NCBI RefSeq assembly: GCF_017254865.1
Contig: NZ_JAFKCV010000015.1
Coordinates: 344-64,343 of the forward strand
Direction of reading: 5' to 3'
Length of the DNA stretch: 64,000 nt
Source of the DNA: Bowmanella dokdonensis
GTDB taxonomy: Bacteria; Pseudomonadota; Gammaproteobacteria; Enterobacterales; Alteromonadaceae
The position numbers and the translations under genes were made by a program. Numbering within the stretch: the first letter of the stretch is position 1; every line of letters begins with the position of its first letter. This document shows positions 49,651 through 58,111 of this stretch, piece by piece. Under the pieces are notes generated by a model that saw only the letters and a program-made list of their open reading frames with translations, ran no database searches and was not told where the DNA came from.

Positions 49651-51873
49651 ATGGAGAGTACCGGCCACTGGAGAAAAACGTTGAGCTATAAAAAACCAAC
49701 CCCTTCACTTGCCAGGTTGTCCCTGGTGGGAGCAGCTATTTCACTGGCACTTAACCCGCAACTTCAGGCTCAGGAGCAGGAGTCTGTGTCCACCGACGAG
49801 CGCATCGAAGCCATTACCGTCACCGCAGCCAAGCGCTCACAGGTAATTTATGAAGTCCCTATTGCGCTGAGCGCTTTTAGCGGTGACGCGCTGGCCGCCC
49901 AGGGCATCACCGACCTGACAGACGTGGGCAAGTTTGTGCCCAACCTGAATGTTACCGGCTTTTCTGCCGGACATACCTCGTCGGCCAACCCTTTTATCCG
50001 CGGCATCGGCCTGCAGGATCACCTGATTACCACCGATCCCGGTGTCAGTGTGTATGTGGACGGCGTCTATTTGGGTCGCCAGGTGGGCCAGAACTGGAAC
50101 CTCAACAATATCGAGCGTATTGAGGTGCTGCGAGGTCCCCAGGGGACACTTTATGGGCGTAACTCTATCGGCGGCGCCATCAATATCATTACCAAGCAGC
50201 CCGATGCGGATTCCGTGAGCAAGATCACCCTGGAGGCCGGGACCCGGGGTCGGACCAAAGCCGACGCCTTTATCAACAGGGGATTGACGGACAATTTATC
50301 CTTTAACCTGAACGCCGGTTATAACCATAGGGACGGCATCGGGGAATTTATCAATGTGCCCAATGCCGAGTACGACGTGGGCGAGACCCGTGAGTTCTAC
50401 GGGCGGTTGTCGGTGAGATATGCCCCCGACGATGACTTCAGCCTGGTGTTTACTGCCGATGCCAATGATGGCGAAGGCGGTCTGCGTCCCTATACCACCT
50501 TGATTGATGAAGTACCCAACGGCGCCTACTATACCGGCATGCGTTTTGGAGCCCCAACCCCCTCTGGCCCCCTGCGCAATTCAGATCAGGCCGATGACCC
50601 TTACGATAATGCCACCGGCACCGAGGAGGTGACCACTGTCAGTAATGAGGCAAGCGGTGTGTCTCTGACCGCCGACTGGAACTGGTCAGATACGCTGTCT
50701 TCCCGGGCCATCTTCAGTCAGCGCAGCTCCGAGTACAAAGCCGGCCTTGATGATGACGGTACCATCTATGCTCTGGACCACTATCCCGAGCGCGGCGATG
50801 CCGACCAGACTTCAGTGGAGTTCCAGCTTAACGGCTATATGGGCGATGTGGATTTCGTCTCCGGTCTTTACTGGTTTAAAGAGGAAGGCAGCAACCGCCA
50901 GGGCGAGGATTCCAGTTTTAACGGCGGCCCAAACCTGCTGGAACTGGATCAGGAAACGACCAGCCGGGCGGTGTTTGTAAACGTCGGTTACGATGTTAGC
51001 CTGGATCTGCGCGTCTCAGGCGGCGTACGCTATACCAGGGATGAAAAACAAGCCACTGCCAACGTGGGTATCGGTCCGTTCTACTCTGAAGATGACTGGA
51101 GTGAGGTCAGTTATGACCTGTCGGCCAATTACACCATGGAAAACGGCCTGAATGTGTACGGCAGCATCCAGAGCGGCTATCAGTCAGGTCAGTTCCCTGC
51201 AAGACCATATTGTTTGTTTGGCGATCCCAATTGCTTCGTGGCCAGCGACAACATCACCGCAGTCAATTACGAAATGGGCCTCAAAGGCCAGTTGACAGAC
51301 AACTTCAGCATGAGCATTGCCCTGTTTAATACCGAGTACGAAGACCTGCCTTACCAGGTCAGCACCACCTCAGAGGGCGGCTTCAACACCACTAACCTGG
51401 TGGTCGAGCAAACCTCAAGGGGTATCGAGTGGGAAAGCACTGCCTATATCGGTGATAACTTTAAGCTGCATACCAGTCTGGGCTACATAGACGTGGATGT
51501 GGACGAGCAGGACGGGGTCAAGCCGGTGGCCCCCCTGACGCCCGAGCTGACCTTGTCGATCAGTCCGTCCTATGAGTATGAAATGGCCAGTGGCGCTGTT
51601 CTGGATTTCCGGGTGGATTATTCTTTTCGGGATGAAATGTACGGGGAACCCAGCTCCGATCCTGGTCGCATGACCTTATTGGACAGCCGTGAACTGGTGA
51701 ATATGGATATCGCCTACACCCCGGCCCAGGGTAACTGGAAACTGGCCCTGTATGGTCGCAATATCTTCGATGAGCGATACGACAACGCCAGGCTGAACAC
51801 AGGGGACTATATTCTGCGCATACTCAGCAACGATGCCAGTGAGTTCGGCCTGCGCTTTACCGCCGAGTTTTAG
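49651..51873 (+). CDS. TonB-dependent outer-membrane receptor
   Basis: A 740-residue outer-membrane importer: signal sequence (about to residue 41), TonB-box-like IEAITVTAAKR, plug domain with RGIGLQDHLITTDPGVSVYVDGVYLGR and VLRGPQGTLYGRNSIGGAINIITKQP, then a 22-strand barrel ending in Phe (GLRFTAEF). The plug resembles those of the large sphingomonad/Alteromonadales receptor group whose substrate is usually unknown. ATG 49651 has AAGAG upstream; an in-frame TTG at 49681 with GGAGA six bases before it would give MSYKKPTPSLARLSLVG and is a credible alternative. A TATAAT at 49537-49542 may be a promoter element. Confidence 0.92.
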   Translation: MESTGHWRKTLSYKKPTPSLARLSLVGAAISLALNPQLQAQEQESVSTDERIEAITVTAAKRSQVIYEVPIALSAFSGDALAAQGITDLTDVGKFVPNLNVTGFSAGHTSSANPFIRGIGLQDHLITTDPGVSVYVDGVYLGRQVGQNWNLNNIERIEVLRGPQGTLYGRNSIGGAINIITKQPDADSVSKITLEAGTRGRTKADAFINRGLTDNLSFNLNAGYNHRDGIGEFINVPNAEYDVGETREFYGRLSVRYAPDDDFSLVFTADANDGEGGLRPYTTLIDEVPNGAYYTGMRFGAPTPSGPLRNSDQADDPYDNATGTEEVTTVSNEASGVSLTADWNWSDTLSSRAIFSQRSSEYKAGLDDDGTIYALDHYPERGDADQTSVEFQLNGYMGDVDFVSGLYWFKEEGSNRQGEDSSFNGGPNLLELDQETTSRAVFVNVGYDVSLDLRVSGGVRYTRDEKQATANVGIGPFYSEDDWSEVSYDLSANYTMENGLNVYGSIQSGYQSGQFPARPYCLFGDPNCFVASDNITAVNYEMGLKGQLTDNFSMSIALFNTEYEDLPYQVSTTSEGGFNTTNLVVEQTSRGIEWESTAYIGDNFKLHTSLGYIDVDVDEQDGVKPVAPLTPELTLSISPSYEYEMASGAVLDFRVDYSFRDEMYGEPSSDPGRMTLLDSRELVNMDIAYTPAQGNWKLALYGRNIFDERYDNARLNTGDYILRILSNDASEFGLRFTAEF

Positions 51874-52009
51874 AGCGCAATCTATGGCGGCCCGGGCCGC
51901 CATAGATTGTTGTGTTTTCACCCCTTGGGCATCCTGAAACCGGCGAGTATACCTGTTGTCTGCAACAGCTTTCTCCTCCCAGGATACCCCCAGGCGGGGC
52001 CCTGGCCAG

Positions 52010-52303
52010 TCAGTCGTTCCTTTTTCTAAACAAAGATTTAACCCCTCCAAGCAGCGTGTATGTCAACACAACAGTCACCAAAAACTGGCCGGCCATCTGC
52101 AGTGCCAGCTTAGGCCAGAAGTGGATCTCTTCGGTGAACAGATCCAGCACCAGATTGCCGGGAAACAGCAGCACAGGAAACCACTGCCAGCCGCCTCCCA
52201 CAATATGCCAGTTGTAGACAAAGGCCAGCAGCCCGGTTATCAACGAGACAACGCCGGCTTTGACAGCCAGCGCTGCCAGTTGGCCTGGTTTGAACCTAAA
52301 CAC
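52010..52303 (-). CDS. hypothetical small membrane protein coupled to a TonB receptor
   Basis: A 97-residue protein with three hydrophobic segments (about 10-32, 41-56, 66-87) and a basic C-terminus. Its GTG start shares one base with the receptor stop (TAGTG), so it is translated together with the TonB receptor. No family is recognised with confidence. Might be an inner-membrane accessory of that uptake system. Confidence 0.7.
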   Translation of the reverse strand: MFRFKPGQLAALAVKAGVVSLITGLLAFVYNWHIVGGGWQWFPVLLFPGNLVLDLFTEEIHFWPKLALQMAGQFLVTVVLTYTLLGGVKSLFRKRND

Positions 52304-54351
52304 TACTTATACCTATAGGAAAGTGTCACTCTGACCGTGCGTGGTTCGATCACGTGATAATGAATATCTTCTACCCCGTCTGCCGGCTCGCCAGCCAGAC
52401 GGGATGCATAAAAATAATCAATGTCATGATCATTGGCGTCAAATACATTAAGCACCTCGGCGCGCAGCGCAAACTGCGACCAGCGTTTTTCTGCCAGCAA
52501 GTTCACTACCGTCGACGGGTCTGACTGCCGGCTTGCCGTTTCATCCAGCGGGCGTTCACCGAAATGGCGCACTCTCAGGGTTGTTGTGATCCCATTTTGC
52601 ATAGCATAGCTGGCACCGGCCTGAATGACCTGGTCGATGGCTCCTGGTATTTCACTGCCCTCAAGGTTATCGTCGAAGCGGCTTTGCGAGGCAGCGTATT
52701 CAATATCCAGAGTCAGCCCACGGGTGGGGCGGTAATAGGCTGTCAGTTCAAACCCATTGCGTTTACTGGGGCGGCTTGCTTCGGTGTTACCGGCATCACC
52801 CACGAACAATAACTCACTGTCGAGCGACAGTTGCCAGAGTGAAACCGAGGCATTCAGTTGGTCGGATATCTGCGTACGCCAGCCAATCTCACTGCCGTGA
52901 GAGCGCACTAACGGATCCACTGGCGTCACTGCGCTGCCATCATTCGGATCGATAACCGTGGTGGTGCCTCGGGCGTCATTGGAGTGAAAACCCTGCCCTG
53001 CAGCGAGATACAGCTCGTTATTATCATTTAACAGATAGGTGGCACTGCCTTTGAACGACACCAGACTGTCGTCACGTTCGCCGCTGTTGGCAGTCAAATC
53101 GACACCTGAGTCGTTTTCATTCAGGCGGGTTTGCACGTCAAAATCGTAATGGTCATAGCGCACTCCCCCGCTTAGACGGATATTTTCGCTCAGCGGGTAT
53201 TGCACCGAGGCATACAGCGAAGTGCTTAGCTGTTCGACGGTATCACTTCGCACACCGCCAAGGCGCTGGCGCGCAGCGGTTTTGAACAGCCCGACTTCGT
53301 CGATGTTATCCAACTGCAGCGCGCCGCCGAGCGTCACCCGGGCATTGAACAAATCGAAGTGATAATGCCCGTTCAGCCCGTAGATCTTACGCTTATCGAC
53401 CTGCTCAAACTGGTCACCATCCACGGGGTTATCCAGAAAATAAGTAAAGTTGGACCACAGGTTCATATCGTAATCAATGACGTAAGCGGACAAACTGCCC
53501 TGCTGCCAGTCTATTGCAGTTGACAGACTGTAGCGGCTGGACTCGCCGCCTACGGTCGGATCGATAACCCCCAGTTCACTGATAAGACCTGCCTCAACGG
53601 CCCGCTGCGGGATCTGGTCTGCACTGTTCCAGCGATTGTCGTAGCCCATCAGGGTCAAAGACCATTGCCCGCCGGCTGCCGGTTGCACGTACTTGGCGAG
53701 GAAATTGGTTTTGCCCACATCTTCGTCAATCCCTTGCCAGGGGCCGTCATAGCGTTGCTGTTCAACTGCTGCCAGTACCCGCCCCTGGCCGAGCGTATAG
53801 CCACCGTAACCCAGTGCGCGCACGAACTGATCTTCGCCAAGGGTGAGTTTTAGTGTGGGGGCTTCAAGCCGTGACAGGGTCTGAAAATGGGCACTTCCAG
53901 CACTTGAGAAGTCGCCCACGTCGCTGTAATAAGGGCCTTTCTTGAAATGCAGGGTATCGATTAATTCAGGAATAATGAAATTTAAATCGGTGTAGCCCTG
54001 CCCGTGTCCGTGGGTACGCATATTGACCGGCATACCGTCAATATGGGTCGCAAAGTCAGTACCATGATCCAGGTTAAAGCCACGCAAAAAATACTGATTG
54101 GCCTTTCCGCTACCGCTGTGCTGGGTTGCCACCATGCCAGGCACCAACTCCATCATCTCGCCAATCCGCAGCATGGGCCGGATGTTGATTTCCTGCTGGC
54201 CAACGTAACCTTCAGATGCGGAAACCGCCGCGCCAATCATATCGGTCTGATGTCCCAGAACCGTGATTTTTTCAATGCTGTCATCAGCACAAAGTATGGG
54301 TGAGAGAGTAACGCCGATAAACCAGGTCCCGGCAAACCGTGGGATTCGCAT
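52303..54351 (-). CDS. TonB-dependent outer-membrane receptor
   Basis: A 682-residue receptor: signal peptide (about residues 1-21), TonB-box IEKITVLG, plug with IRPMLRIGEMMELVPGMVATQH and YFLRGFNLDHGTDFATHIDGMPVN, and a beta barrel ending RVTLSYRYK. This plug type (GFNLDHGTDF) is widespread in proteobacteria without a proven ligand. Coupled to a small membrane protein downstream, and divergent from the ECF sigma gene; a partial match to the ECF promoter lies upstream, so it could belong to the same regulon. Confidence 0.9.
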   Translation of the reverse strand: MRIPRFAGTWFIGVTLSPILCADDSIEKITVLGHQTDMIGAAVSASEGYVGQQEINIRPMLRIGEMMELVPGMVATQHSGSGKANQYFLRGFNLDHGTDFATHIDGMPVNMRTHGHGQGYTDLNFIIPELIDTLHFKKGPYYSDVGDFSSAGSAHFQTLSRLEAPTLKLTLGEDQFVRALGYGGYTLGQGRVLAAVEQQRYDGPWQGIDEDVGKTNFLAKYVQPAAGGQWSLTLMGYDNRWNSADQIPQRAVEAGLISELGVIDPTVGGESSRYSLSTAIDWQQGSLSAYVIDYDMNLWSNFTYFLDNPVDGDQFEQVDKRKIYGLNGHYHFDLFNARVTLGGALQLDNIDEVGLFKTAARQRLGGVRSDTVEQLSTSLYASVQYPLSENIRLSGGVRYDHYDFDVQTRLNENDSGVDLTANSGERDDSLVSFKGSATYLLNDNNELYLAAGQGFHSNDARGTTTVIDPNDGSAVTPVDPLVRSHGSEIGWRTQISDQLNASVSLWQLSLDSELLFVGDAGNTEASRPSKRNGFELTAYYRPTRGLTLDIEYAASQSRFDDNLEGSEIPGAIDQVIQAGASYAMQNGITTTLRVRHFGERPLDETASRQSDPSTVVNLLAEKRWSQFALRAEVLNVFDANDHDIDYFYASRLAGEPADGVEDIHYHVIEPRTVRVTLSYRYK

Positions 54352-54679
54352 ACGTCATTGTCCTTAAGTTGAGTGTGCTTGAAAGCTTACTCCGCATGCG
54401 CCGTTTTAGATGCAGTTAACGTTGGATATTTACAAAACACGGGTGAATCAGTTTTTTCTAGCTGCTTGAAAAAGCCAGGCTTCACGATCATTTAACGGGC
54501 ACGACTTCGATCAAAAACTGGCATCGCAGTGAAAGTCTGCCAGACTGACGTGACGCCAATCAAACCTGATTGTAGCGTCTATCCAGTGTGCCAATTCAAC
54601 GTCAATCACCGGCTTGTGAATCCAAAATTGCCGGATGTTCGTTTAATACGTAGGACGCTTATTATCCCTAAGGATCCCC
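54352..54679. other. intergenic region between TonB receptor and ECF sigma gene
   Basis: No gene is seen. Contains the ECF-type promoter candidate (54618-54647) reading right, and, reading left, a GCATCTAA block (complement of 54406-54413) that may be part of a promoter for the receptor. Confidence 0.6.
54618..54647 (+). promoter_or_regulatory. ECF-type promoter upstream of the sigma gene
   Basis: GAATCCAAAATT (-35 candidate), then TTCGTTT (-10 candidate, CGT at 54640) 22 bases from its first base. The same layout, ATC-N-AA...TT then TTCGTTT at identical spacing, recurs at 55915-55944 upstream of the DUF4331 gene; 19 of 30 bases match without gaps. ECF promoters typically have AA-rich -35 and CGT -10 elements. 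Confidence 0.6.
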
Positions 54680-55207
54680 ATGGAACATGAAGAGCTCTTT
54701 CCACTGCTTTGCGCCACCGCCGATGGAAAACGCGAGGCCTTTACCAGACTCTACAGCATCACCAGCGGACAGCTATATGCCGTTGCCCTGAAGATGCTCA
54801 AGCACAGAGAACTGGCTGAAGAGGCTACTCAGGATGCCTTTATAAAAATATGGCATGGCGCATCCAGTTATCAGCGGAGCAAAGGCACTGTGCTGACCTG
54901 GATGGTCAGCATTGTCAGGTATAGGGCCCTGGATCTGATGCGCTATCACAACATTCGCAATGAAGTGGTTCTGGATGCGGAGAATCAGGCGCCGGCCACT
55001 CAAATGCCCCTTCCCACATCAGAAAGACGCCGCCTGGCCGAATGTCTCGATGAGTTGGATCAGCAGCAGCGACAGGCGATTCATCTGGCTTTTTACGGTG
55101 GGCTTTCCCATCAGGAAGTGGTCGCACATTTGGATACCCCGCTGGGTACAGTGAAAAGCTGGATTCGTCGTGGTCTTCAGAGTCTGCAAAGGTGCCTGTC
55201 ATTATGA
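54680..55207 (+). CDS. ECF-family RNA polymerase sigma factor
   Basis: A 175-residue sigma-70 family protein with region 2 (EAFTRLYSITSGQLYAVALKML through KHRELAEEATQDAFIKIWHG) and region 4 (LDELDQQQRQAIHLAFYGGLSHQEVVAHLDTPLGTVKSWIRRGLQSL). Resembles the SigK-type group paired with RskA-like anti-sigma factors. Its TGA overlaps the anti-sigma ATG (ATGA at 55204). Likely autoregulated from the promoter candidate at 54618-54647. Confidence 0.93.
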   Translation: MEHEELFPLLCATADGKREAFTRLYSITSGQLYAVALKMLKHRELAEEATQDAFIKIWHGASSYQRSKGTVLTWMVSIVRYRALDLMRYHNIRNEVVLDAENQAPATQMPLPTSERRRLAECLDELDQQQRQAIHLAFYGGLSHQEVVAHLDTPLGTVKSWIRRGLQSLQRCLSL

Positions 55208-55902
55208 ATTATCAAAAAGAATCATTGCGCAACGCCCTGGCTGCGGAATATGTACTGGGCACGTTGAGAGGCGGTGCTCGCCGACGTTATCAGCAATTAA
55301 TCATGTCTAACCAGACCATTGCCGAAACCACCTGGTTGTGGGAACAGTACTTAAACGGCCTAGGTGAACAGATACCACCCGTGGCGCCAGATGACGCAGT
55401 GTGGCAGCGGATACAGGAAAGGCTCGGCTTTGTTCAAGCTCCCTCTGCTACCCCGGCTGAAAAGGTTGCCAGCAGAAAGCCTGTTCACTGGAAAAACTCG
55501 GCATTACTCGCGCTAGCCGCGTCGATACTGATTGCTGTGTTGTGGACTAACTTGCGTCCTGACGTGACGGCACCCATAACTCATATTGCGGTGGTCAACG
55601 ATCTCCAGACCAATCCACTGTGGCTGATCGAAATCTCCGATCAGCAACTGCGGGTCATGGCAACCGATCAGTTGTCAGCCCAGCCGGGTAAAGATTACGA
55701 GCTATGGATAGTGCCAGCCAATGGCAATGCCCCCATTTCCCTTGGTGTACTGCCCAAACGGGGCGAACTGAAAGCCGCTGCCCCGGATAGCCTTAGGTCC
55801 GTGCCAATCAATGTATTGGCGGTCAGCTTGGAGCCACTGGGCGGCTCACCAACAGGTCAGCCAAGCGAAGTGTTATATACGTCACACTTAATCAATGTGT
55901 AA
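55204..55902 (+). CDS. RskA-like anti-sigma factor
   Basis: About 232 residues. The cytosolic N-terminal part has LRNALAAEYVLGTLRGGARRRYQQLI, typical of anti-sigma-K proteins; one membrane helix (about 97-117, ALLALAASILIAVLW); and a periplasmic RskA domain ending with YELWIVPANGNAPISLGVL and a C-terminal tail. The protein should hold the preceding sigma factor inactive at the membrane until a periplasmic signal triggers its proteolysis. Start ATG 55204 overlaps the sigma stop; a GTG at 55192 is less likely. Confidence 0.88.
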   Translation: MNYQKESLRNALAAEYVLGTLRGGARRRYQQLIMSNQTIAETTWLWEQYLNGLGEQIPPVAPDDAVWQRIQERLGFVQAPSATPAEKVASRKPVHWKNSALLALAASILIAVLWTNLRPDVTAPITHIAVVNDLQTNPLWLIEISDQQLRVMATDQLSAQPGKDYELWIVPANGNAPISLGVLPKRGELKAAAPDSLRSVPINVLAVSLEPLGGSPTGQPSEVLYTSHLINV

Positions 55903-55914
55903 AAACCTTTTTTT

Positions 55915-55944
55915 GCATCTAACCTTCCTAGTTCTTCGTTTGGT
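55915..55944 (+). promoter_or_regulatory. ECF-type promoter upstream of the DUF4331 gene
   Basis: GCATCTAACCTT followed by TTCGTTT (CGT at 55937), the same spacing as at 54618-54647. It lies 62 bases before the DUF4331 start and suggests separate, sigma-dependent expression of the output genes. Confidence 0.6.
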
Positions 55945-55976
55945 TTTATTGAACCCACAACAAAGAAGGAACTATC

Positions 55977-57557
55977 ATGCAAAACTACTCAAGATTTGCG
56001 CTTGCGACTGTTGCCGGCGCTATTGCCTTATCTGTTTCGGCATCCAGTCACCGGGAAGCCCCTGCTGTGACACAAACCCCCACCGTCGACTCCACAGACT
56101 TCTATGTTTTCAACAGTTATGAGTCCGGCCGGGAGGACTACGTCACCCTGATTGCGAACTACATTCCCTTGCAGGACGCCTATGGCGGTCCCAATTATTA
56201 TGCTATGCATCCGCAGGCGCAGTATGTCATCCATATCGACAGCGACGGCGATGCAGTGGAAGATCTGTCCTTCGTATTTGATTTTGACGCCCGGCTGGGC
56301 GCGGACGGCAATGGCATTGAATTGTCGGTGGGTCCAGAAGGGAACCAGAAATCCGTGGGAGTGCCGCTGAAAAACGTCGGGCCCGTCAGTCTGGACTCCA
56401 GCGCCGCGGCAAACTTTTTTGAATCCTACACCCTGGATATGGTTCAGGGCAGTGTGCGCACCGGCACCCGCACCCGGCTGTCGGCAAACGGCTCCGAGTC
56501 CTTTGGCAAACCGCTGGATTACATAGGTAACAAAACGTTTGGCAGTGAAGCAGGCTATCAGCAATATGCGGGACAGTTTGTCTATACCACTGAGCTGCCT
56601 GGCTGCGACATGCCGGCAAAAGTCTTTGTCGGTCAGCGCAAGGATCCTTTTGTGGTCAATCTGGGCAAGACCTTTGACCTGGTCAACTATGTACCGGTGG
56701 AAGGGGACAGCGCCCCTGGCGCCGGCGACGGCGGCGGCTTTCCCGGAGGGGTGACCCAGTCGGCCGACAACGATGACCTGACCGACAAAAATGTCACCAG
56801 TCTTGCCCTGGAAGTGCCCAAGGATTGCATCACGGGCGATGGCAACGGCGTTATCGGCGCCTGGACCACCGCCAGTTTGCCTCAGGCTAATATACTCAAC
56901 CCCAACGCCACCTTTGAAAAACCCTCGGTTGGCGGCGGCGCCATGACGCAGGTTTCCCGTCTGGGTAGCCCGCTGGTCAATGAGCTGGTGATCGGCATTG
57001 CCGATAAGGACAGGTTCTCCACCTCGCGCCCCAGTGACGACGCGCAGTTTGCCGACTACGTCACCCATCCGGCTCTGCCCGAGCTGCTGAATTTGCTGTT
57101 CCTGGATGCCGTCAATGCCACCTTGGGGACTTCATTTGACACTCTGGCGCCCACCAATTTCCCCAGAGCCGATCTGGTCGCCGCGTTTCTGACCGGTTTT
57201 GAAGGGGTCAATCAGCAAGCCACAGTGACCGCCTCGGAAATGTTACGGTTAAACACCGGGATCGCCGCGGTCTCAGCCGAAGCCCAGTCTTCCTTTGGCG
57301 TGGCAGGAGATGACCTGGCCGGTTTTCCCAACGGACGCCGTCCCGGCGACGATGTGGTGGATATTGCCCTGCGGGTAGCGATGGGAGCCCTATGTTATCC
57401 CATTCCGGTTAATGGTGAGCCCACCAACCTGGGCCTGTGTGAGGAAAGTGACGCCAACGTCGGCAATGTGCCTTTTACTGATGGCGCTCCTGTGGATGCC
57501 ACGATGATGGACAGTAGTTTTCCTTATCTGGCCACTCCCTTACCCGGTTCTGAATAA
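55977..57557 (+). CDS. secreted DUF4331 protein
   Basis: A 526-residue exported protein: signal peptide about residues 1-23 (SVSA), directly followed by the family hallmark SSHREAPAVTQTPTVDSTDFYVF. Further DUF4331 blocks are YVIHIDSDGDAVEDLSFVFDF, GNKTFGSEAGY, PAKVFVGQRKDPFVVNLG and NPNATFEKPSVGG. Function unknown; many Asp-rich turns could bind calcium. AAGAAGGA precedes the ATG. First output gene of the ECF cluster; a lipoprotein and a TPR protein follow with small gaps. Confidence 0.9.
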   Translation: MQNYSRFALATVAGAIALSVSASSHREAPAVTQTPTVDSTDFYVFNSYESGREDYVTLIANYIPLQDAYGGPNYYAMHPQAQYVIHIDSDGDAVEDLSFVFDFDARLGADGNGIELSVGPEGNQKSVGVPLKNVGPVSLDSSAAANFFESYTLDMVQGSVRTGTRTRLSANGSESFGKPLDYIGNKTFGSEAGYQQYAGQFVYTTELPGCDMPAKVFVGQRKDPFVVNLGKTFDLVNYVPVEGDSAPGAGDGGGFPGGVTQSADNDDLTDKNVTSLALEVPKDCITGDGNGVIGAWTTASLPQANILNPNATFEKPSVGGGAMTQVSRLGSPLVNELVIGIADKDRFSTSRPSDDAQFADYVTHPALPELLNLLFLDAVNATLGTSFDTLAPTNFPRADLVAAFLTGFEGVNQQATVTASEMLRLNTGIAAVSAEAQSSFGVAGDDLAGFPNGRRPGDDVVDIALRVAMGALCYPIPVNGEPTNLGLCEESDANVGNVPFTDGAPVDATMMDSSFPYLATPLPGSE

Positions 57558-57568
57558 AGGAGTCACAG

Positions 57569-58066
57569 ATGAATAAACTACTAATTATCAGTGCAATAAC
57601 ACTGACACTGACGGGCTGTTTTCACGACGATGACGACGACATGGAACAGCCGGATACCAACAGCGCACCGACCGCCATGGATGCCCAACTGACCACCCAG
57701 ACCGAAGTGGCGATCAACGACAACCTTGATGCAAGTGATCCGGACAATGATCCCCTGACCTATGCCCTTGGTCAGTCGCCTGAAAATGGTTCGGTCACCG
57801 TCAGCAGCAACGGGGAATTCACCTATGAGCCGAGGCTGGAGTTTACCGGACAGGACAGCTTTACCTTTACGGTGAGCGATGGTCAGAATGACCCGGTATC
57901 AGGCACGGTTTCCGTTACGGTGGAAGCATTGGCGCTGTTGTTTTCGCAGCTCAGCCGCGACGCATTTGCCCAGGCGCCCGGAGACATGCCACTACGCTTG
58001 AACGGTCGTGATATCAGCAACGACGTCACACAGCCCGAGGCCTATGACGACCTGTTGATTGACTGA
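57569..58066 (+). CDS. lipoprotein with cadherin/Ig-like repeat
   Basis: A 165-residue lipoprotein: signal with lipobox LTGC (Cys17), an Asp-run FHDDDDDMEQPDTNSAP, one tandem-95/VCBS-type Ig-like domain (DASDPDNDPLTYALGQSPENGSVTVSSNGEFTYEP...FTFTVSDG), and a C-terminal tail LLFSQLSRDAFAQAPGDMPLRLNGRDISNDV that may be a separate short domain. Starts 11 bases after the DUF4331 gene, so it is very likely co-transcribed. Probably anchored in the outer membrane; may bind calcium via the DPDND motif. Confidence 0.88.
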   Translation: MNKLLIISAITLTLTGCFHDDDDDMEQPDTNSAPTAMDAQLTTQTEVAINDNLDASDPDNDPLTYALGQSPENGSVTVSSNGEFTYEPRLEFTGQDSFTFTVSDGQNDPVSGTVSVTVEALALLFSQLSRDAFAQAPGDMPLRLNGRDISNDVTQPEAYDDLLID

Positions 58067-58111
58067 CATACCAGATTGGCCAGGGAAGGCCATGCACTAA
58101 AAGGTAAGACA

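Noticed and set aside
56028-57068. 346-residue minus-strand frame across the DUF4331 gene
   Set aside because: Antisense to a recognisable family with signal peptide; composition reflects codon bias.
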